Source of the DNA: Candidatus Nitronauta litoralis
Lineage (GTDB): Bacteria > Nitrospinota > Nitrospinia > Nitrospinales > Nitrospinaceae
Assembly: GCA_015698285.1 (NCBI GenBank)
Contig: CP048685.1
Location: 1,426,001 to 1,490,000 of the forward strand
Length of the DNA stretch: 64,000 nt
Reading direction: 5' to 3'
This document shows, piece by piece, positions 18,551 through 25,961 of this stretch (position 1 is its first letter; every line of letters begins with the position of its first letter). The notes below the pieces were generated by a model. It saw only the letters and a list, made by a program, of their open reading frames with translations, was not told where the DNA came from and searched no databases. A program made the position numbers and the translations under genes.

Positions 18551-19471
18551 TCAATTTCCTTTCAGGTCTTGTTTTTGAATAATCAGTCTATAAGAAACTC
18601 CGAGACAAAGAACCAGCGCGCCATACATAAGAACGTCGAACGTCTTTTCTGGAGAAAGGGAAAATATCAACACCTTTCGGATCAAAGCGGCAATGGCGAG
18701 TGCGATAAAAGCCTCCAGGGCAAAGCTTCCCCCTCGAAGATGTTTCATTTCTTCCTGAATTAATTCGATGGCGGCCCACAATATCAACAGACTCCCTAAA
18801 ACGGTTAGGATTCCCTGTTCGATGGGAATATTGGTTGCAAATAAAAGGTACACATCGTAAACAAACAGCCCAATTGAAAATAGTGCTACCAGGACCAAAG
18901 CTCCTGCAAGAATAAAATTAAAATACTCACTGATTTTTTTTAGAGACCTGAGCAAGGTTTTTTCAATATTGGATAGAGATAAAAATCTTCCTATTTCTTC
19001 TTCCCTGTATGAGCTGGTCAGGACATCCAGATTGATATCGAGTATTTTTTCAACGGCTTTTTGTTTTTCTATTAAACCGGGTTCGTTTCCAAATGTTTTT
19101 TGAATTTTCTCCAAGGTAAAAACCCGGACAAAATTAAATGCTGCATTCACATAATGAGTTGGAAGTCCCAGCTTGACGTGAATTTCCCCTATCTTATAGA
19201 GCTTGGAGAAATACCGAATATCGTATTCACCTATAAAAAGATCCAGATACCATTCAGAAATTTTTCCGCGGTGACGTTTTATAACCTCTTTATTCTTCAA
19301 AAATTCTGAAGTCTTCCCAAAGCCCCAAATGAATTCGTAAAATCCTTCAATAAATTCATCTACATGAGATTCCATGGTGGGTTTCAACTGGAACAGCCGA
19401 TTTTCGTCTTCTTCTGTAAAACGATAGTGCGCTTTCAAAGCGAAATAGCTTGTTTCTATGGAATGTTCCAT
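18551..19471 (-). CDS. Protoglobin-like sensor domain fused to a PsiE-like membrane domain
   Basis: A 306-residue two-part protein. Residues about 1-165 match the protoglobin/globin-coupled-sensor fold; the region KIGEIHVKLGLPTHYVNAAF supplies the proximal heme His (about H98) and the typical Gly-Leu-Pro turn. Residues about 183-300 have four hydrophobic helices with ELIQEEMKHLRGGSFALEAF and IALAIAALIRKVLI, strongly like PsiE (phosphate-starvation-inducible E). It is probably a heme-based O2/NO/redox sensor tethered to the membrane, with an output that is not known. It sits between nirK and the carbonic anhydrase gene, which suggests gas sensing. Confidence 0.75.
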   Translation of the reverse strand: MEHSIETSYFALKAHYRFTEEDENRLFQLKPTMESHVDEFIEGFYEFIWGFGKTSEFLKNKEVIKRHRGKISEWYLDLFIGEYDIRYFSKLYKIGEIHVKLGLPTHYVNAAFNFVRVFTLEKIQKTFGNEPGLIEKQKAVEKILDINLDVLTSSYREEEIGRFLSLSNIEKTLLRSLKKISEYFNFILAGALVLVALFSIGLFVYDVYLLFATNIPIEQGILTVLGSLLILWAAIELIQEEMKHLRGGSFALEAFIALAIAALIRKVLIFSLSPEKTFDVLMYGALVLCLGVSYRLIIQKQDLKGN

Positions 19472-19516
19472 TTAATCTTCCCCGTTTTTCTGAAATATCT
19501 GAGTCGTTTTTTTAAG

Positions 19517-19548
19517 TGCCCGGCGGGAAATCAAATCCCCGCCAGGCA
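19517..19548 (-). other. Stable hairpin downstream of nirK
   Basis: The arms TGCCCGGCGGG (19517-19527) and CCCGCCAGGCA (19538-19548) pair over 11 positions with one G-T, leaving a 10-nt loop, 20 nt past the nirK stop. In the nirK transcript the stem is followed by an A-run, not a U-run, so it is not a canonical intrinsic terminator. An RNA-stabilising or processing stem is possible. Confidence 0.5.
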
Positions 19549-19567
19549 TTTCAAAATTGATAGCTCC

Positions 19568-20566
19568 CTATTTAGTGCTTTTTCCTTCCTTGAATATTGA
19601 ACTATCCTTTTTCCCTTCGACTACCAGGTGGCCTATTGAGCCTTTAGCCACACGGAAAATACTGTGATCTACCAGAACATAGGTTCCGGGATTGTCCACC
19701 TTGAATTCAACTATCGTTGCACCAGCGGAAGGGACCAGAGTGGTCTGGATGTTTTTGTTAACCAATCCTCCAATGCTTCCTTCGTGATAGACTTTATCGA
19801 AAATTTCACCGATTATATGAAAAGAAGAGATGCCATTGGGTCCGATGTTTCCGAAGAAAATACGGACAGTTTCACCCGCCCTGGCTTTCAGCGCATTTTG
19901 TTCCAACAAAGCTCCTTCCCGACCATTAAAAAGTACATAGGTTGGATGTTCCTCAAGCCCCTTCATCAGATCAAAGGCAGCCACACCATTTTCAGGATCC
20001 GATGCAAAAAATTCACTTTCGAAAACATAATATTCCCGGTCGACTTTGGGCAACCCACCTGCCGGCTCAACCAGAATCAATCCATACATTCCATTGGCAA
20101 TGTGGTCTACGATTGAACCTGCTGCACAATGATAAATATAGAGTCCGGCGTTAAGAGCTTTCCAAGTGAAGGTTTTGGTTTCGCCCGGGTTTACCGTATT
20201 GACAGCGGCTCCACCACCTGGCCCATTGACTGCGTGAATATCAATATTATGTGGCTGGGTGTTTTCATTGGCATTAGACAAATTAAATTCCACAACATCC
20301 CCCACCCTGACTCTCGCCATTGGCCCTGGAACCGTTCCATTGAAACTCCAGAATTCATACTGAACGTCCTCAGCAAGGGGGCCCTTAAATTCCTTGGCTT
20401 CAAACTTTACCGTCACGGTTTGAGGTGAGCGATTTCCCACGGGAGCGGGAACTTCTGGCGCAGTACTCAGGCTAGCCGCAATTCCAGCCCATACATTTGA
20501 AACGGGATTTAAAAGAATCAGAGAAAATAACAAGAACAAGATCTTTTGGTTTATTTTTGTGTTCAT
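19568..20566 (-). CDS. nirK: Copper-containing nitrite reductase (NO-forming)
   Basis: A 332-residue two-domain cupredoxin with a signal peptide (about 1-28), expected in the periplasm, reducing nitrite to NO. Type 1 copper ligands are H106, C147, H155 and M160 (QPHNIDIH, YHCA, HIANGM). Type 2 ligands are H111, H146 and H301 (LVDHS). The catalytic Asp (D109) and the His of SSFHIIGE (H250) are also present, so it should be active. The linker AAGSIVDH is shorter than the loop of classic denitrifier enzymes. It shares its strand and neighbourhood with a truncated hemoglobin, as expected for NO handling. Confidence 0.94.
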   Translation of the reverse strand: MNTKINQKILFLLFSLILLNPVSNVWAGIAASLSTAPEVPAPVGNRSPQTVTVKFEAKEFKGPLAEDVQYEFWSFNGTVPGPMARVRVGDVVEFNLSNANENTQPHNIDIHAVNGPGGGAAVNTVNPGETKTFTWKALNAGLYIYHCAAGSIVDHIANGMYGLILVEPAGGLPKVDREYYVFESEFFASDPENGVAAFDLMKGLEEHPTYVLFNGREGALLEQNALKARAGETVRIFFGNIGPNGISSFHIIGEIFDKVYHEGSIGGLVNKNIQTTLVPSAGATIVEFKVDNPGTYVLVDHSIFRVAKGSIGHLVVEGKKDSSIFKEGKSTK

Positions 20567-20681
20567 GGTTTCATTCCTTTTGAAATCGATTTAATGACAG
20601 TCAATCTGCTTTTTTCCTGAAAAAATTTGGTTTGTTTTTTCTCCTTTATTAATAATCAGCTTAATGGCAATAATGAAAGCT

Positions 20682-21074
20682 TCAAGACGCTATTCCCATT
20701 TTTCGTTGAAAAATTTTTGCAATAGTTTTTGCCGATTCTTTTGCCTGGTTTGCTTTTTCCCCTTCGAAATACTGGTCTACGGTTTTTAAAAATAGCTGCA
20801 ACCAGGTTTGGAAATGCTGGGCTTCAATAGGCAACACCACATGTTTTTGAAAAGGATTTCCTGAGTACTCCCCAGTTCCGAAAAGCAGACTTTCCCAGAA
20901 CAGATACATTTTTGGCAGGTGTTCCGACCAATCGTTTATGGTTTGATCAAATACCGGAGCGAGGATTTCATTTTGTTGAACCCGCGTGTAAAAGGCGTCG
21001 ACCAGAACCTTGATGTTTTCTGGAGAGTCGAGATCTTCCCGTTTGCTGTTACTGATTGAAATTCTAGATTCCAT
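20682..21074 (-). CDS. Group III truncated hemoglobin
   Basis: A 130-residue globin. LVDAFYTRVQQNEILAPVF and LPKMYLFWESLLFGTGEYSG are typical of group III (P-type) truncated hemoglobins. The likely proximal heme ligand is H87 in AQHFQTWLQLF, and H78 (FQKHVVLP) is conserved in the group. Group III members are linked to NO and nitrosative stress in other bacteria. It is the first gene leftward from a strong promoter shared with the divergent Rrf2 regulator, with nirK next (115 bp gap). Confidence 0.9.
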   Translation of the reverse strand: MESRISISNSKREDLDSPENIKVLVDAFYTRVQQNEILAPVFDQTINDWSEHLPKMYLFWESLLFGTGEYSGNPFQKHVVLPIEAQHFQTWLQLFLKTVDQYFEGEKANQAKESAKTIAKIFQRKMGIAS

Positions 21075-21090
21075 AATATTTTCCTTAATG

Positions 21091-21114
21091 AGGATAAAAA
21101 GAGGTTTTTATCCT
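21091..21114. promoter_or_regulatory. Operator-like palindrome I (hemoglobin leader)
   Basis: AGGATAAAAA (21091-21100), a 4-bp spacer and TTTTTATCCT (21105-21114) form a perfect 10/4/10 inverted repeat. It lies just downstream of the expected transcription start of the hemoglobin gene and 17 bp before its ATG. The right half repeats at 21159 and 21213. It is a probable Rrf2-family operator by context. Confidence 0.55.
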
Positions 21115-21125
21115 TAATTAATTCT

Positions 21126-21154
21126 AATATACGTCCCTCTATTAAAGATGTCAA
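21126..21154 (-). promoter_or_regulatory. Strong sigma70-like promoter for the hemoglobin gene
   Basis: Read leftward, TTGACA (21154-21149) is followed by a 17-bp spacer and TATATT (21131-21126). That gives a perfect -35 and a five-of-six -10 with ideal spacing. The initiation site is expected near 21119. The -35 is embedded in the inverted repeat at 21144-21161, so a bound regulator would block RNA polymerase. Confidence 0.65.
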
Positions 21155-21167
21155 TATCTTTTTATCC
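21144..21167. promoter_or_regulatory. Operator-like site II over both divergent promoters
   Basis: AAAGATGTCAATATCTTT (21144-21161) is a perfect 6/6/6 inverted repeat, running into TTTTTATCC (21159-21167). It covers the -35 of the hemoglobin promoter and abuts the -35 of the regulator promoter. A degenerate copy of the whole block (TATTATAGATATCCATAGC then TTTTTATCC) recurs exactly 54 bp downstream. Confidence 0.6.
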
Positions 21168-21171
21168 TTAA

Positions 21172-21199
21172 TTGACTATATATCGGGTTTTGGTATTAT
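21172..21199 (+). promoter_or_regulatory. Promoter of the Rrf2 regulator gene
   Basis: TTGACT (21172-21177), a 16-bp spacer and TATTAT (21194-21199) lie 34 bp before the regulator ATG at 21234; both boxes match five of six positions. It is divergent from, and interleaved with, the operator sites of the hemoglobin promoter. Confidence 0.55.
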
Positions 21200-21212
21200 A
21201 GATATCCATAGC

Positions 21213-21221
21213 TTTTTATCC
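21213..21221. promoter_or_regulatory. Third TTTTTATCC half-site, overlapping the regulator leader
   Basis: TTTTTATCC recurs at 21213-21221, 54 bp from the copy at 21159 and 108 bp from the copy at 21105. It directly abuts the ribosome-binding site CGGAG (21221-21225) of the Rrf2 gene, consistent with autoregulation. Confidence 0.45.
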
Positions 21222-21233
21222 GGAGAATGATCC

Positions 21234-21656
21234 ATGATTTCCCAGACTGCAGAATATGCCCTGAGAGCCGTAGTCTCACTGGCACAAAACTCTGATAAAC
21301 CCATGACAACTGCCGAGATTGCAGTAGCGACCAAGGTCCCGGAATTTTATCTTTCCAAGGTGTTACATGCTTTGGCGAAAAAAGAAGTGGTTTATTCCAA
21401 ACGAGGAGTCAACGGAGGCTATCATTTAAGCTCTCCAGCAGAACAGACTCAGCTATTGACCGTCATCAATGCTGTGGACCCGATAAAGCAAATTCAAAAG
21501 TGTCCTTTGAAACTAGGGGCTCATTCCAAAAACTTATGCGCCCTTCACAAAAAAATCAACTATTCAATTAAACTGATGGAAGATGTTTACCGAAGTACTA
21601 CCATCCAAACAATTCTGGAAGAACCCTCTAAAAGCATCCCGTTGCGAGAATCGTGA
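21234..21656 (+). CDS. Rrf2-family transcriptional regulator (NsrR/RirA-like)
   Basis: A 140-residue Rrf2 protein. MISQTAEYALRAVVSLAQ opens a winged helix-turn-helix, with the recognition region about 24-50 and the wing SKRGVNGGYHLS. Two Cys (C90, C102, in KCPLKLG and NLCALH) sit where Rrf2 proteins bind Fe-S clusters, but the usual third Cys is missing, so a different ligand or a redox switch is possible. The nearby hemoglobin and nirK genes suggest NO or redox sensing and repression, as for NsrR. This is inferred from context. Confidence 0.85.
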   Translation: MISQTAEYALRAVVSLAQNSDKPMTTAEIAVATKVPEFYLSKVLHALAKKEVVYSKRGVNGGYHLSSPAEQTQLLTVINAVDPIKQIQKCPLKLGAHSKNLCALHKKINYSIKLMEDVYRSTTIQTILEEPSKSIPLRES

Positions 21657-21743
21657 CTGTTGTCCAGACCAATGGCAGCTTATAAGATTTAAGGGATTAG
21701 CTGAAAATGTCGGCAGGTTTTGAGAAGCTTGTTGTAATGGAAA

Positions 21744-22667
21744 TCAGGAGGAGGGCGTCTGGGCAACCGCGCGGGTTTTGTCGAGCTCGTCCAGTTTCTT
21801 GCGTTCTTCCTCGGCGAGGTGTTCGAACATATCCTTCAGCATGCGATGAACGTAGGCGTTGTCCGGTTCAATGCCCAGTGCCTGCCAGTAACGATCAGCC
21901 GCCTGACGGTGGTACCCAAGGCCTTTATAGAGGTCGCCCAGCCGGATAAACACTTCAATCCGGTCAGATTCCAGCACAGCAACCCGCTCCAGCATATCGA
22001 TGGCTGCCAGATGATCATCATGTTTTAAATAATGATCTGCCAGTAGTTCGAGGTAAGGAGGTTTTTCGTCGTCCAGTTCCACGGCTTTAATAAGAGAGTC
22101 CTGGGCGGCATTGTGTCGTCCCATTGTGATTTCAAGGCGGCCTTTACGAAAATGGGTTGCCGCATGCTTCTCATCAATAGCGAGAGCATCGCGGTAGGCC
22201 TGCATGGCTTTTGCATGTTTCCCGGACTCTTCAAGGTAATGGCCGAGTACACTTAAGGGATTGGGGTCATCCGGGTTTTTTTCCGCAGCCTGACGCAATT
22301 GGTTGATAGCCTCTTCCGTTTTTCCTTTGGCATACAAAATGGTGGCGAGGTTGATGCGGCTGTTTGTGTCTTCATGGTCTTTCAAGACGAGCTGGTATTG
22401 CTCAGCCGCCTGGTCGTATTTCTCCTGGTCCTGATAAGCGACAGCAAGGTTATAACGCGCGAAGTGGTTTGAAGGGTCTTCCGACAAGGCGAGTTTGTAG
22501 AAACGAATCGCGTCGGCAATTTTTCCTTCGTCATAAGCTTCAACACCGCGATTGAAGTTGCTCTCAATCGGTGGCGGAATGACGATGCAGGCGGTGGTGT
22601 TTAAGGCCAGCAGGCTGATAGCAAGAGCCCGGCTCAAAACCCGTTTTAAATGTAATCCCCGTTTCAT
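21744..22667 (-). CDS. TPR-repeat outer-membrane-type lipoprotein
   Basis: A 307-residue lipoprotein. The signal sequence ends at the lipobox LNTTAC (Cys about 27). The rest is a run of about seven tetratricopeptide repeats (such as AIRFYKLALSEDPSNHFARY, AYRDALAIDEKHAATHFRKG, AADRYWQALGIEPDNAYVH), ending in a charged tail. It starts directly after the mlaD-like stop and is the last gene of the Mla-type operon. It may be an adaptor of the lipid transport system, although E. coli Mla has no such subunit. Confidence 0.8.
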   Translation of the reverse strand: MKRGLHLKRVLSRALAISLLALNTTACIVIPPPIESNFNRGVEAYDEGKIADAIRFYKLALSEDPSNHFARYNLAVAYQDQEKYDQAAEQYQLVLKDHEDTNSRINLATILYAKGKTEEAINQLRQAAEKNPDDPNPLSVLGHYLEESGKHAKAMQAYRDALAIDEKHAATHFRKGRLEITMGRHNAAQDSLIKAVELDDEKPPYLELLADHYLKHDDHLAAIDMLERVAVLESDRIEVFIRLGDLYKGLGYHRQAADRYWQALGIEPDNAYVHRMLKDMFEHLAEEERKKLDELDKTRAVAQTPSS

Positions 22668-23789
22668 TTAATCCTCTACCTTGTCGAGTCGTTTCATCCG
22701 CAGATGGTCTTTGCGGTCAGCTTTTGCCTTTTCAGGCGCGATGGGGGGCAACTCGTCTGATTTTCTCACCAGTTTCCATGGATTGCGTTTTAAGTCTTCT
22801 GTAAAACCTTTCAAATTTTCGGTAGTGGTCTTGAGATTCTTCAGCATCAGTAACAGGTTGCGCCGGTTTTCGACAAGAATGGCGTTGCTCTGTTGCATGG
22901 TCTGGTCAAAATTGACTGCTGCGGACCGGATGTTGGAAGACAGTTCAGGTGAATCTGATTCCAATGTTTTGATGAGATTAGTCAGTGCCGGGCGGCTGTC
23001 TGCCATGAACAGTTCAAGGTCACGCGTGAGGTTGTCAGTCTGGTCGATGATGCTTTCGACATTGGTCTGTTTTTTGTCGAGAATCCGGTTGGTCTTGGCC
23101 GTGATCTCTTTTGTGTTTTTAAGAGTCTCCCTGAAATCTCCGCCAGTCTGTTCCAGCGTTTCAGCAAGTTCCCCTGTGATACGTTCGACATTTTTAAACG
23201 CTTTTTTCGTAGATATGCGGTTATCCATGATCACCATGTCCGCATGACGAATGGTGTTGCGCAACTCTTCGAGAGTTTGCCGTGAATCGTCGATGAGTCC
23301 CTCGGTAAGATCAGTGAATCGTACTACCTGTGCAACGACTTCCGTGACCATGTCCCCTACTTCGTCGAACTCAAAAGAAGCCAGGCCAACCAGAGGTTCC
23401 TGGGGCCCGAGGGGTTTACCGGACCGGGTTCCAGGCCGGATATCTACATAAAAAGCTCCCATGAGTCCTTCTGTTTTGATACTGGCGCGGGAATCCTTTT
23501 TGATCCGAATCTTCGGATCGATTTCGGTAACAACGGCAATATTATCTTTGCCTTCATCCGCAGACAGTTTTGACAGGCCGATGGATTGAACCCTTCCGAC
23601 GTCAAGTCCGGCATATCGCACGGTGGCACCCACCTGGAGTCCGCTTGTGTAGTCAAAAATAATCGTGAGATTTTTTCTTTCATCCAGCAGATGTTTAACG
23701 TCTCCCAGCATAAAGATGAAACCACCCAGCGTGATTATTCCGAGAACGATGAAAAAACCGGCTTTGACTTCTTTTGATTTATATTCCAT
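22668..23789 (-). CDS. mlaD: MlaD-like MCE-domain lipid transport protein
   Basis: A 373-residue MCE protein. One N-terminal membrane anchor (AGFFIVLGIITLGGFIFMLG) precedes the MCE domain (about 38-115, with YTSGLQVGATVRYAGLDVGRV). A long helical region follows (about 140-345), as in tube-forming MCE proteins, larger than E. coli MlaD. It should form a hexamer on the periplasmic side of the MlaE/MlaF transporter and carry phospholipids between membranes. It lies 4 bp downstream of the ATPase gene. Confidence 0.88.
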   Translation of the reverse strand: MEYKSKEVKAGFFIVLGIITLGGFIFMLGDVKHLLDERKNLTIIFDYTSGLQVGATVRYAGLDVGRVQSIGLSKLSADEGKDNIAVVTEIDPKIRIKKDSRASIKTEGLMGAFYVDIRPGTRSGKPLGPQEPLVGLASFEFDEVGDMVTEVVAQVVRFTDLTEGLIDDSRQTLEELRNTIRHADMVIMDNRISTKKAFKNVERITGELAETLEQTGGDFRETLKNTKEITAKTNRILDKKQTNVESIIDQTDNLTRDLELFMADSRPALTNLIKTLESDSPELSSNIRSAAVNFDQTMQQSNAILVENRRNLLLMLKNLKTTTENLKGFTEDLKRNPWKLVRKSDELPPIAPEKAKADRKDHLRMKRLDKVED

Positions 23790-23793
23790 AAGG

Positions 23794-24699
23794 TTATAGG
23801 AAGTTCATTTGTTTGAGTTCTTCACCCAAATCCACCTGGGATTTGCTGAAAGGAATCGGCCCGTCGGGGCTGCCGTTAATAAATTGTTGTACTCTGGGGT
23901 CTTCACTGTTTCTTATTTCCTCGGGAGACCCTTCAAAAATTATTTTTCCTTTAAACAACATGATGATTTTGTCAGAAATCCTCATGGCTGAAGGAAGCTC
24001 ATGTGTGACCACTACTGCTGTAATCCCCATTTTCTTGGTCAGGTCGACAATAAGTTTGTCTATCACCCCAATGGAAATGGGGTCAAGCCCTGCAGAAGGT
24101 TCATCATAAAATACGATTTTCGGATCAAGCGCTATGGCACGAGCCAGTGCGATACGTTTGATCATGCCTCCTGAAAGTTGCGCAGGTTTAAGATGTTCAC
24201 AACCGCGCAGCCCTACCATTTCAAGTTTCAACTTCACCATGATCTTGATGGTAGTTTCATTCAGGTCGGTGTGTTCCCTTAATGGAAGAGCGACATTGTC
24301 TTCAACCGACATCGATTGGAACAGCGCCCCGCTCTGAAACATAAACCCAAATTTCTTTCGTACTGAGTCCATCTGTTTCTGGTTGTACCCCGTGATGTCT
24401 TCCCCGTCGACGAAAATTTTTCCAGTATCAGGTTTGTACGCCCCGATCATGTGCTTGAGAACCGTACTTTTGCCGCTGCCGGAGCCTCCCATGATGGATG
24501 TTACCTGTCCTTTTTCAAAAGTGGCATTAAACCCTTCCAGTACCACCATGCGCTGGTCGCCTTCCCCGAAAGACTTGGAAACATCGCGCAGTTCCATCAT
24601 GATTTCCGGTTTCCTTGCCGGTTTTTCCTCAGGTTTCCTGTCCGGCGGTTCTACTTCATCCGGATTGAAATACATTAAATTTTTATCGCCTTCTGTCAT
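23794..24699 (-). CDS. mlaF: MlaF-like ABC transporter ATP-binding protein
   Basis: The start is set at ATG 24699 (MTEGDKNLMYF), 4 bp after the mlaE stop; the frame is open upstream but that part overlaps mlaE. The 301-residue ATPase has Walker A GGSGSGKS, signature LSGGMIKRIALARA, Walker B IVFYDEPSAGLDP and the H-loop VVTHE. It has an acidic/proline N-terminal extension of about 35 residues and the C-terminal extension typical of MlaF. It drives phospholipid movement with MlaE and MlaD. Confidence 0.9.
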   Translation of the reverse strand: MTEGDKNLMYFNPDEVEPPDRKPEEKPARKPEIMMELRDVSKSFGEGDQRMVVLEGFNATFEKGQVTSIMGGSGSGKSTVLKHMIGAYKPDTGKIFVDGEDITGYNQKQMDSVRKKFGFMFQSGALFQSMSVEDNVALPLREHTDLNETTIKIMVKLKLEMVGLRGCEHLKPAQLSGGMIKRIALARAIALDPKIVFYDEPSAGLDPISIGVIDKLIVDLTKKMGITAVVVTHELPSAMRISDKIIMLFKGKIIFEGSPEEIRNSEDPRVQQFINGSPDGPIPFSKSQVDLGEELKQMNFL

Positions 24700-24703
24700 A
24701 TCC

Positions 24704-25522
24704 CTACGTGATGAAGAAAAACAGTGTGGTGAATAATAGGTCTGCAATAATGATGAGGACCATGGAGACAACTACAGCGGACCGCGTATTTTGACCGACT
24801 TTTTCCGCACCGCCTTCAATAATAAACGCCATGTAGCTGCCAACCATCACAATGATGATAGCAAACACGCCACTCTTGATGAGTCCCGTAACAACATCTT
24901 TCAGCTTCATCGATTCGATAGAGTTGTCGATGTAGGGCACCGGGTCGATGCCAAGTGTTGTGACACCGATTAAAAAGCCGCCGAGCATGCCCATGAAATC
25001 GGCCATCACAGTCAACACCGGTAGCATGATGAGAATGGCGATCAACCTTGGGGCAATGAGAAACTTGATCGGATTGAGTGCCATGGTCTCAAGAGCCAGG
25101 ATTTCATCGGCCACTTTCATGGTGCCCATTTCTGCTGTGAAAGAGGCACCCACCCTTCCTGCCATAACAATCGCAGTCATCAGGGGCCCGAGTTCGCGGG
25201 TCATCGCGACTCCGACGAGAGCCCCCGTAAAGTTCAATGCACCAAAACGAGCTAATTGGTAGGCGGTCTGGAAGGCGAGAATAACACCAATTAAAAAAGC
25301 GACCAGAAACACAATGGTCGTTGACTTGATACCGACCTCTTCCATCTGGATCCAGATCGGTCCCCACTTGTTGGATTTGCCTCTCAGTGGTTCAATGAAA
25401 GTGACGTACAGGGATTCGCGCGTGAGGTAATAGAGTCCGCTGACCTCGCGAAAAAAATCGAGAAAAAAATCATTGAGCTGGAAACTTTTCCGCCCAATAA
25501 AGCCGAAAAAATTGCGGACCAA
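24704..25522 (-). CDS. mlaE: MlaE-like ABC permease
   Basis: A 272-residue integral membrane protein with five to six helices. The family signatures GALVGVAMTRELGPLMTAI, VAGRVGASFTAEMGTMKVA-like and the EALETM-like coupling segment (ILALETMALNPIKFLIAPR) are present. It is the transmembrane core of the Mla-type phospholipid transporter and comes before the ATPase and MCE genes. A 90-bp gap separates it from the STAS gene upstream. Confidence 0.9.
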   Translation of the reverse strand: MVRNFFGFIGRKSFQLNDFFLDFFREVSGLYYLTRESLYVTFIEPLRGKSNKWGPIWIQMEEVGIKSTTIVFLVAFLIGVILAFQTAYQLARFGALNFTGALVGVAMTRELGPLMTAIVMAGRVGASFTAEMGTMKVADEILALETMALNPIKFLIAPRLIAILIMLPVLTVMADFMGMLGGFLIGVTTLGIDPVPYIDNSIESMKLKDVVTGLIKSGVFAIIIVMVGSYMAFIIEGGAEKVGQNTRSAVVVSMVLIIIADLLFTTLFFFIT

Positions 25523-25612
25523 GGGTAACCCCCGCTTATATGTAATGGAAAAAAGAAGGACGAACGGTTGAACACTTCTGGATACGTTCAGCCGTTGGTT
25601 CTGCCTTTTTCT

Positions 25613-25960
25613 CTAAACTCCCTGAGTTGCTTCTTCGAGAGTGCCAAACACTTCGAACACCTGCAGAAGCCGGGCGATTTCGAATATATCTTTCACTGTC
25701 GGTGTGAGTCCAACCAGACGAAACTTTTTTTCACTTGAGTGACTCCACTGCAATCCTTCCACCAAAGTCGCAATACCGGAACTGTCGATATAAGGCACTT
25801 CTGAAAGGTCGACAATAATTGCCTTGGTACCTCCACCAAAATGTTGGGTTAACACTTCGCGAACATCAGGCGAAGAATTCATGTCCATGTAGCCTTTTAA
25901 TGAAAGGCTGACAATACCATTGTTATTTGCTTTTGCAATTTCAATTCCCTGACTTGCCAC
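25613..25960 (-). CDS. STAS-domain anti-anti-sigma-type protein
   Basis: A 115-residue STAS protein. VDLSEVPYIDSSGIATLVEG contains the IDSSG motif whose Ser is the phosphorylation target in SpoIIAA/RsbV proteins. It begins 1 bp after the RsbW-like kinase gene, the classic partner pair. It precedes mlaE, and STAS protein MlaB is a subunit of the E. coli Mla transporter, so it could act in either setting; the conserved Ser and the paired kinase favour partner switching. Confidence 0.85.
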   Translation of the reverse strand: MASQGIEIAKANNNGIVSLSLKGYMDMNSSPDVREVLTQHFGGGTKAIIVDLSEVPYIDSSGIATLVEGLQWSHSSEKKFRLVGLTPTVKDIFEIARLLQVFEVFGTLEEATQGV

Positions 25961-25961
25961 G

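Noticed and set aside
19501-19548. Intrinsic terminator for nirK
   Set aside because: The T-run lies on the wrong side: on the nirK strand the stem is followed by A residues.
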